From: JAHQVK01 sp039819565
GTDB taxonomy: Bacteria; Myxococcota; Kuafuiibacteriia; Kuafuiibacteriales; Kuafuiibacteriaceae
Assembly (NCBI GenBank): GCA_039819565.1
Contig: JBCBRU010000001.1
Location: 1 to 64,000, forward strand
Reading direction: 5' to 3'
DNA length: 64,000 bases
Below the pieces are notes generated by a model. That model made no database searches. It was not told the DNA's origin and worked only from the letters and a program-made list of their open reading frames with translations. Positions 17,071 to 24,100 of this stretch are shown here, one piece after another. A program made the translations under genes and the position numbers. Numbering within the stretch: position 1 is the stretch's first letter; each line of letters starts with the position of its first letter.

Positions 17071-17405
17071 CCCAGCACTCGCGCCCGCTCCCGATGCGCG
17101 AGCTCCAGCAGCGAGCCCTGCAAGCCACCTTTCGGGAGCTTCTCGAGAGGCTCCACGACGCAGACCGGGAGGCGAGGTGGGGATCGAAACGCCTCAAAGA
17201 GCGCGTCCCAGCCCACGACCACAGCGGCGCCGAATGCGACCTCCTCACTTCCTCGGGCGCTTTGGGACCGCCAGCGGAAGCCACTCCATATCCGAACCTG
17301 CAACGGTTCGCTGGCCGCGGCCGCGGGCGCTCCGAGACCTGCAGGAAGACCTGCAGAGAGAGCAAATCCAATGAGTCTTAGGGCCAGGGTGCTTTTCCCA
17401 AACAC
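17058..17405 (-). CDS. Small secreted protein, unknown
   Basis: 115 residues from a GTG at 17405 with a GGGGGAGGGG ribosome-binding sequence directly upstream. Residues 1-31 form a signal peptide (STLALRLIGFALSAGL, cleavage near AAAAS). The mature part begins EPLQVRIWSGFRWRSQSARGSEE and contains two cysteines, but I recognise no domain. The strong ribosome-binding site, signal peptide and 13-bp overlap with the next gene support a real gene. It lies 103 bp after larE. Confidence 0.55.
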   Translation of the reverse strand: MFGKSTLALRLIGFALSAGLPAGLGAPAAAASEPLQVRIWSGFRWRSQSARGSEEVAFGAAVVVGWDALFEAFRSPPRLPVCVVEPLEKLPKGGLQGSLLELAHRERARVLGCGR

Positions 17406-17508
17406 CCCCTCCCCCGATTCAAGGGCTGTGCCGAGCCGAGCCGAGCTCTATAAAGGGCGGTCTCGTCCGAAAGTCGCACCTCCGGTTCGCTTATCGGAGG
17501 GAGCTCGT

Positions 17509-18357
17509 CTACCCGGCGGAACGGATCTGCACCAAGCCCTCGTTCATTCGCCCGCTTCGAAAGCCCTCGAGATCGAGGGCGACGAAGCGAAAACCGATCT
17601 CGCGCCCGGCCGCGACGACGGCCTTTCGAGCTTCGAACGCCCGCGTGAGCTCGGCCTCGCCCACCTCCAACCGCACCATGTCCTCGTTCTCGCGAACCAA
17701 CCGCGCCCGCACGTCGAAGAACCCCATGTCGCGGAGGACGTCCTCCATCCGTTCGATGCGTGAGAGACGATCCGCGGTCACCTCCATCCCGTACGGGACA
17801 CGGCTCGAAAGGCACGCCAGCTGAGGTTTGTTCCACGTTGCGAGCCCAGCTCGTCGGGAGAGCGCACGGATCTCAGCCTTGGATAGGTGGGCCTCCGCCA
17901 ACGGGTGTCGAACCCCCCGCTGAGCGGCCGCCGCGTGGCCGGGGCGATGATCCGAAAGATCATCGGCGTTGAAACCATCGACAACGACCGTTCCCGGGCT
18001 CGCCTCGGCGAGAAGGCCTGCGGCATCGAACAGCGTGTCCTTGCAGTAAAAGCAGCGAGACGGAGCATTCGCTCGATACTCCGGGCGATCGAGTTCGCGG
18101 GTGTCGACGATGCGATGGGCGATGCCAATGTCGCGGGCAAGGTGCTTCGCCGCTTCGAGCTCGCGGCCGGCCAACGAGGCGGAACGAGCCGTCAGGGCCT
18201 CCGCCCGCTCTCCGAGCACTCGATGGGCTGCCCAAGCCAGGTAGGTCGAGTCGACCCCTCCCGAAAAGGCGACCAAGACTTTCTCGACCTCTCCGAGACG
18301 CGCAAAGACCGTGCGCTCCTTTGCGTCGAGGTCCGAATCCTCTGCGGCGACGTCCAT
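17509..18357 (-). CDS. larE: LarE-family ATP-dependent sulfur transferase
   Basis: 282 residues of the LarE PP-loop family. LarE adenylates pyridinium dicarboxylate mononucleotide and inserts sulfur to make the nickel-pincer nucleotide cofactor of lactate racemase-type enzymes. The PP-loop SGGVDST is at 32-38 and the sulfur-donor motif KPQLACLSSRVPYG places Cys182 at the known sacrificial position. A C102-FY-C105 pair is also present. Some LarE proteins (Thermotoga type) use three cysteines to hold an iron-sulfur cluster and act catalytically; the pattern here fits that class. No larA, larB or larC is in the window, so an alternative sulfur-transfer role is possible. It lies between an FHA gene and the small secreted-protein genes. 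Confidence 0.87.
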   Translation of the reverse strand: MDVAAEDSDLDAKERTVFARLGEVEKVLVAFSGGVDSTYLAWAAHRVLGERAEALTARSASLAGRELEAAKHLARDIGIAHRIVDTRELDRPEYRANAPSRCFYCKDTLFDAAGLLAEASPGTVVVDGFNADDLSDHRPGHAAAAQRGVRHPLAEAHLSKAEIRALSRRAGLATWNKPQLACLSSRVPYGMEVTADRLSRIERMEDVLRDMGFFDVRARLVRENEDMVRLEVGEAELTRAFEARKAVVAAGREIGFRFVALDLEGFRSGRMNEGLVQIRSAG

Positions 18358-18417
18358 CGAGTGCGCACTAGACCGTCGAAGGCGCGTTTCTGTCGAGACT
18401 CCCGAAGCCCGAAGGAC

Positions 18418-19113
18418 TCAACCGGCCCCGAGGGCATGCGCGACGCGGAGAACCCGAACGACAGCCAGACTCCCCGGGTCGAGGCCGACGCGTCCCGCGC
18501 GGAAGAGAAGCTCGTCGGCCGTGACCTGGTCGAGATCGAGGTCCTCGAACCCGTCGAGGCCACGCATCCCGAGAGCCGCCAACAGCGGCCGATGGGTGCC
18601 CCTCGCACCGTCCTTCACGAGCGCGTCAGCCTCGGCTCGTCCATCACCGACGGTGAGCCAGATGCGGTCCGGAGAAAGAGAGCCGTTCGGATCGATCCAC
18701 AGGACCCGCGCCGCGAGCCCCACCCGAACCTCCGGGGGAAAACCCATGCATCCGGACGCCTCGAGTTCGAGAAGCCGGTCCAGTCGCACCCGATCCGGCG
18801 TCCTCCGAGGGGCCTCACTCGAGAGACGGGCGCGGAGGCCTACTTCTCCCAGAGTCAGCCGCACCGGCCCCGTAGCGGCCACAACCGGCGCATCGATACG
18901 GCGTCCCTGCACCACCGTCCCCCGAGGAGAGGCCCCGAGGTCGACGATCACCATTCGCCCCCGGCGAATCTCGAGGCGGGCATGGCGCAGAGCGACGGTG
19001 GGGTGGGGAAGAACGAGGTCCGCGGATCGCGAGCGACCGATGAGCGCGGAGGCCCCGACACTGCGCTCACCGAGCCAGCGCCCCCGCAGCTCAACCTCGA
19101 CCCGCATCCCCAT
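18418..19113 (-). CDS. FHA-domain protein
   Basis: About 231 residues. FHA domains bind phosphothreonine; here residues 1-90 show the pattern LIGRSRSADLVLPHPTVALR followed by HARLEI, with GRS and RHA kept but the usual Ser before RH replaced by Leu. The C-terminal 130 residues (LLELEASGCMGFPPEVRVGL, VTADELLFRAGRVGLDPGS) are not recognised. ATG 19113 or 19107 (MGMRVEVEL) is preferred because it begins at the first FHA strand; an in-frame start at 19179 would overlap the divergent gene at 19144. It is upstream of larE by 60 bp. A signalling or adaptor role is inferred only. Confidence 0.7.
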   Translation of the reverse strand: MGMRVEVELRGRWLGERSVGASALIGRSRSADLVLPHPTVALRHARLEIRRGRMVIVDLGASPRGTVVQGRRIDAPVVAATGPVRLTLGEVGLRARLSSEAPRRTPDRVRLDRLLELEASGCMGFPPEVRVGLAARVLWIDPNGSLSPDRIWLTVGDGRAEADALVKDGARGTHRPLLAALGMRGLDGFEDLDLDQVTADELLFRAGRVGLDPGSLAVVRVLRVAHALGAG

Positions 19114-19143
19114 GACCGCAAGGTACGTCAGCAGTGCTGACGG

Positions 19144-19974
19144 ATGTACCTTTCCCGGGGGTGCTCCCGGAGGGAACATCCCCGGGTGCTCCTCGTCACC
19201 TGGGCGTCTCTAGCGATCGGCTTTGAGGCAGGATCTGCCGATCTTGGGTCTCGACTGAGGCTTCCCGTGGCGGCCGCGGTCCGCCCCGCCACCGTCCCCG
19301 ACGATCATTTTGCCGTCCGATTCTCGGGGACCCTGCTGACGCGCCCCGGTCAGTGGAGCGCGCCTCTCGTTGCGGGCGCTGGATACGGTCTGACCGACAA
19401 CTTCGAGATCGGGACCGCGCTTCTCCGCTTCACGCTGGCCGAGGCCGAAAGTGGGGTTCCTGGCGCCGACGGCCTCACCGCCCCTACCATCTACGGTGCC
19501 GCTCGACTCCCCCTAGGGCCCGTGGAGCTCGGCGGGCGGGCAGAGCTGGAGCTTCCGCTCGAGGGCTTTCGAGCGCTCTCCGCGGGCACGTTCGTGCGGT
19601 TCCACTTCGGCTCGGTGGCTCGAGTGGACCTGAGCGCCGAAGCGACCCTGTTTTACGACGGCGTTGAGGTGAGTTGGCCCTCCGTCGGAGATTTAGGGGC
19701 GACCTTCAATCTCCTCGAGCGCTGGGCCTTGACCGGGGGCCTCAGCTTTCGCAGCGATGACCTAGGCGCCGACCTGCGCGCCGTCCCTCGGGTGGGGACC
19801 CTCGTAACGCTAGGGCAGCCAAGCTCGCCTCCTCTTCTCGACCTCGAGGTCGCTCTTCTGTTCCCGGCCGCGGCCTTGACCGGTCCGGATTTCGAGGAGG
19901 GTTGGGGCGGCTCCCTCATCCTCACCCTCTTCTTCGACGACCCCGCCGATGGCGTGGGCCCGGACCCTTTTTAG
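19144..19974 (+). CDS. Predicted outer-membrane or exported beta-strand protein
   Basis: 276 residues. A signal peptide (basic n-region RRE, then VLLVTWASLAIGF, cleavage near AGSA) leads into alternating beta strands: HFAVRFSGTLLTRPGQWSAP, GAGYGLTDNFEIGTALLRFTL, LTAPTIYGAARLPLGPVELG, RWALTGGLSFRSDDLGADLR. The protein ends in hydrophobic strands before an acidic tail. This resembles a small transporter-like or surface beta-barrel; no specific family is recognised. A GTG at 19186 with AGGGA upstream is an alternative start. It is divergent from the FHA gene with about 30 bp between starts, so the promoters must overlap coding sequence. Confidence 0.6.
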   Translation: MYLSRGCSRREHPRVLLVTWASLAIGFEAGSADLGSRLRLPVAAAVRPATVPDDHFAVRFSGTLLTRPGQWSAPLVAGAGYGLTDNFEIGTALLRFTLAEAESGVPGADGLTAPTIYGAARLPLGPVELGGRAELELPLEGFRALSAGTFVRFHFGSVARVDLSAEATLFYDGVEVSWPSVGDLGATFNLLERWALTGGLSFRSDDLGADLRAVPRVGTLVTLGQPSSPPLLDLEVALLFPAAALTGPDFEEGWGGSLILTLFFDDPADGVGPDPF

Positions 19975-19977
19975 GGA

Positions 19978-21186
19978 CTAAGCAGCCTGATACGCGACGG
20001 GGGCGATCTCGAGGGTGCTCCGGATCTCGGAAATGGCAGGGCTGGCCGGAAGCGCAATATGGGTTGCACCCTGATTCTGAGCCATGGCCGCGGCGAGCCA
20101 GGGGTCCGGGTGGTCTCGAAGCGGTCGGACCGGCAGCCCGCTGAAACCGATCTCTTGGCTAGGGCCCCCGACCAAGAGGCCGTCCACGCCCTCGAGGTCG
20201 AGGTCTCGCAGATCGATATCGAGCCAGGACGGCACCGCGAGAATTTTTTCAGCGCCCATGGATATCCACCCGGCGCGAAGATCCCAGACGTCAGCCTCAC
20301 CGGATGAGTAGGCGAAGAGAGGTCCCCCGGGTGTTCCTCGGCCCCCCAGCTGCTCCGCCACCACCATGAGCCCGATGGGCTCGCCGGTGCTGCTGATGAG
20401 CTCGATGGCCTGACCCGCGGAGCCCACAGGAAGCGAGGCTTGCAGCGTCATCGGTCTTCTCCAGGGCACCCCCTGGGACAGACGCCCCAGCGCTTCGACG
20501 ATACGCGCCTCGTGGGGCCGCTGAAAACCGGTGAGGGGGGAGAGCACCCCGAGCTCAAAGTCTCGAACCCGCTCCGACTGCTCTCGATTTAGGCGGAGCT
20601 CACGGCCCTCGGCGAAGCTCCTCAGAGCCTCCCGTTCTCGGGGAGCCAGTCTCCGGTGGGCCAACCGTCCCCCTACGGGGGCGATTGGGGAGGGACTCGT
20701 GCCTCCACGAAACTCCAGATCCGGAAAACTCTCGGGAGCGGGCCGCGATTCATCAAAAGCTCTGCGATCCTGACTCCATCGATACGCGGCCACCTCGCCG
20801 CAGCGTCCTCGGCGAACCTCGAAGACGAGGTGCACCAGGTCGGGCATCAGCGGGTAGCCGTTGGGGGCGATGGCGGCGCGGTCCACGGCGGAGAGATACG
20901 CGCCGGCGTCGGGATGGCTGTGGTACAGCACCCGCTCCACGCGTCCCGCTTCATCAGCTTTTTCGAGCACTTCGAGGTGCTCTCGATCGTCGAAGGCAAA
21001 GCGGTCAGGTTCCGCAGCGACGTTGGCCAGGGCGACCGGATGGTCAGCCACGTCCTCAGTCCGAGAGCCAAACACGAGCCCACAAGCTTCCCTGGGGTAG
21101 CGTTCTTCGGCGTCCGCGCGCATGGCGGCCAGAGCGCGCGCCGAGATATCCACCCCAAAGGCCGTCCAGCCCGCCCCGCTGGTCAT
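19978..21186 (-). CDS. JAMM/MPN metallopeptidase fused to degenerate ATP-sulfurylase
   Basis: 402 residues. N-terminal JAMM zinc peptidase: PREACGLVFGS with catalytic Glu33, then H89-S-H91-P, Ser99 and Asp102, the complete E...HSHP...S..D signature. From about 165 the protein follows ATP sulfurylase: PVGGRL (cf. PHGGxL), DFELGVLSPLTGF (cf. GAFSPLxGF), VPWRRPMTL. The C-terminus has PLRDHPDPWLAAAMAQNQGATHIALP (quoted here in two parts: PLRDHPDPW and LAAAMAQNQGATHIALP), matching the REALWHAIIRKNYGATH region. The QxRNPxHxxH nucleotide motif is missing, so the sulfurylase half is probably inactive. JAMM peptidases process ubiquitin-like sulfur carriers (Mec+/CysO-like), which gives a sulfur-metabolism link. 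Coupled by ATGA to the giant coiled-coil gene. Confidence 0.85.
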   Translation of the reverse strand: MTSGAGWTAFGVDISARALAAMRADAEERYPREACGLVFGSRTEDVADHPVALANVAAEPDRFAFDDREHLEVLEKADEAGRVERVLYHSHPDAGAYLSAVDRAAIAPNGYPLMPDLVHLVFEVRRGRCGEVAAYRWSQDRRAFDESRPAPESFPDLEFRGGTSPSPIAPVGGRLAHRRLAPREREALRSFAEGRELRLNREQSERVRDFELGVLSPLTGFQRPHEARIVEALGRLSQGVPWRRPMTLQASLPVGSAGQAIELISSTGEPIGLMVVAEQLGGRGTPGGPLFAYSSGEADVWDLRAGWISMGAEKILAVPSWLDIDLRDLDLEGVDGLLVGGPSQEIGFSGLPVRPLRDHPDPWLAAAMAQNQGATHIALPASPAISEIRSTLEIAPVAYQAA

Positions 21187-24100
21187 GAGCGCCCCCCCAG
21201 GCGACGGAGACGCTCGCTCTTGTCGTCGAGCTCTCGTTCGAGGGCGGAGCGACGTCGTTCCGCTTCGTCGATGACCCCTTCCAGCTCCGCCACCCGCCGC
21301 TCCATACGCACCTGCGCTTGCTCGGAGGTCTGGAGCAAACGACGGAGACGCTGTCGCTCGCTTCCCACCGCCGCCAGCTCCCGTTCGAGCCTCTTCTTCT
21401 CATCGCTCGAGCCGCCCCCCCCATCCGTCGACGGGGGCCGACCTCCCGAAACCGCGAGTTCCGCCTGCAGGTCCGCCACCCGACCCTCGGAGAGCTCCAG
21501 GGCTGCTCGCAGTTTTTCCTGAGCCCCGAGCGCCGAGCGGGCCGCTTCGCGATGACGATCCACGTCCGCCCGAGTAGCTTCGAGCTCTCGCCGGGCCTGC
21601 TCGAGATGTCCACGAGCTTGCTCGAGCGCCTCGGAGTCGGCGGACGCCGGGGCGCCGCCCTCCGTCTCGACGAGGCGGCGACTCACTGTGTGCATCTCTT
21701 TACGGGCCTCGGCGAGTTCCTGCTCAACGCTCTTGATCCGCTCCTGACCTTCTTCCGCCCGGCGTTCCGCCTCGGTAGCGCGGGCGTACACCTCGCGAAC
21801 CTCGAGCCGAGCCTCATCCCGTTCGAGCTCGAGTTTGCTGTAGCTTTCACGGAGTCCCTCAAGGTCGCCGCGAAGCGCTTGGAGTTCGGCTTCTCGATGT
21901 CCAGCCGCGGACGGCTCCCGGCCCCCTCGTGCGGTCTCGAGCTCCGCTTCCAGGGCGTCGATGCGATCTCTCGCGCGCTTGACGGCCGCTTCGGTGCTTC
22001 CCAGTCCCATCGCGAAGCGATCGCGCTCGGCCGTAACTCCCGCGATGCGATCTTTGAGCTGCGTCATCTCCTTCTCCCGTTCGGAGACCTCTTGCTGCGC
22101 CTCGACGAGCTCTGACTCGGCCGCACCGCGGCGCTCCCTCTCGAGATCCACGCGACGCTCGGTGGCGGCCAGCGCTCCCGTCTTGTCCGCGGCCTCCGCT
22201 CTCGCGGTCTCGACCTCCGAAGCCACTTCCGAGAAGCGCTGCTCGAGATCGGCGATGCGAGCCCGCGCACCCTCTAGTTGCGCACGGGCAGCGGCATCAC
22301 CTCGAGCATGGGCAGCTTCTGCCTCTTGCGTGGCCTTGCGGCGAGACTCCGCCGCGCGACGACGCGCTTCGGCGAGATCGTTGGAGAGCTGGAGGGCTCG
22401 CGCCCTCTCCTCTCGGAGCGCTTCCTCCAGCCGGCGCTGCGTCTCCTCCGACGCCGTCGCCGCCTCGTTCAGGCGGACATGAAGGTCCGCAACTTCGCTC
22501 TCCAAGTCCTCGCGGCCCTCGCTGGGCCGAGGGACCTCGGCCAATCGGAGCTCGTCGTCCCTCGCCAGGAGCTCGAGTCGAGCTTCCCGTACCGCCTCTT
22601 CCTGGGCGGCAAGATCCGCCATGAGATCCAGTTCGTGGGTCTTGAGCGCGTCGATCTCCCGAGCCGACGCCTGCTCCTGGTCACGACTTCGCTGGAGCTC
22701 ACCTTCCAGTTCTTCCACCGCGGCGCGAAGCTGATCCTGCTGGGCACGCTCATCCTCGACGAGACCCTCGAGTTCATCGACCTGGGCTCGCCACGCCGTA
22801 TCTCGCTCCTTGGCTTCGATCAGCTCTGTTTCCAGCGTCTGAAGAGCCTGAGCGCTCGAGCCGCGCTCGGCCTCGGCCTCTCGATGATCTGCGCGGAGTC
22901 GGTCCAACTCGGCCTGCAGCCCGTCCCGGGCCGCTTCTTCCTCCTGGCGTCGAGCCTCCTCGGCATCCAGCTGCTGCCTCAGCTTTTCCACCAGCGACCG
23001 ACCGGCCGAAAGTCGATCCTCGAGGGCACGGATCGCCTCGTGGCGCTCCATATCTCGGAGCCGCAGTCGGTCCTCGGCCTGCCGAAAGCGGGCCAGGGCA
23101 TGGCGCTGCGCCTCCACTCGGGCTTCGAGCTCCCGACGTTCCCGCTCCGCCATGCCGCTTCGGTCCTCGGCGGAGGCGGCTCGAAGCTCGGCCATGGCGA
23201 GCGCTTCCCAGGAGCGCTCAACCTCTTCGCGGGCGCGCACCCGCGGAAGCGCCGCGGAAGCGATCTCTCGCTGGTGGTCGCGCTCTTCCAGCTCCGCGCG
23301 AAGTGCTACGCACTCGAGGCGAGCCATCCGTGCCTCTGACTCGAGTTCGTCGAGTCGCTCCCTAAGGGCCCGCAGAGACGCAAGGGACTCGTCTCGCTCG
23401 CGCTCCGCCGCCCCGAGGCTCTCGAGCTGTGCTCTCGCGGCTGCGAGCGCGCGCGAGGCCGGCACCTGACGGGCCTCCGCGATCTCCAGATCCTGGTGAA
23501 GGTCATCGACGCGACCACGCGACCTCTCGAGCTCATACTGCAAGCCCTGTTGTCGCTGCTCGGAAGACTCGAGCGCATCTTCCAGCGCACCGTGACTGTC
23601 GATGGTGTCGACGAGAAGGGCCTCCAGGGCGCGATGACGCTCATCGCGCTCGTCGACCTCGGTCCGAAGCCGGCTCACCTCCTGGCGAGCCCGCGCGTCG
23701 CGTTCCGCGAAGCGGCTCGAGTGAGCTTCGGCTTCAGCCTTCTCGCCGAGCGCCCGACCGAGCGCGTCCTCGAGCTGGGCCCGGGTAAGTTCGAGCTGAT
23801 CGAGACGCCTCTCGAGTGTCGACCTTTCGCTCCGCTCGACGTTCCAGGCCCTCGCCCAGCGCACCCATTCGGTCTCCGAGGCGTCGGCGCGGTGCTCACG
23901 GGCGGAGCGCAGATCGACCTCGAGCCGCTCGACGTGGGTATGAGCTTCATCCCGCTCGGCGGCAAGGCTGGAGGAGGCGGTGGCGAGCGTGTCGCGCTCC
24001 TCGCGAAGGACCGCGACCCGTTCTCGGTGGCGCTCGAGCTCGTCCGCCATATGCCGAGCCGTCAACTCGAGAGCCCGTCGTTCGCCTCCCAGAGCAAGCT

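Noticed and set aside
16469..17371. Long upstream extension of the lamin-tail lipoprotein frame
   Set aside because: This Arg/Ser-rich stretch is the out-of-frame shadow of two genes (17058-17405 and 16435-17070) with signal peptides and overlaps.
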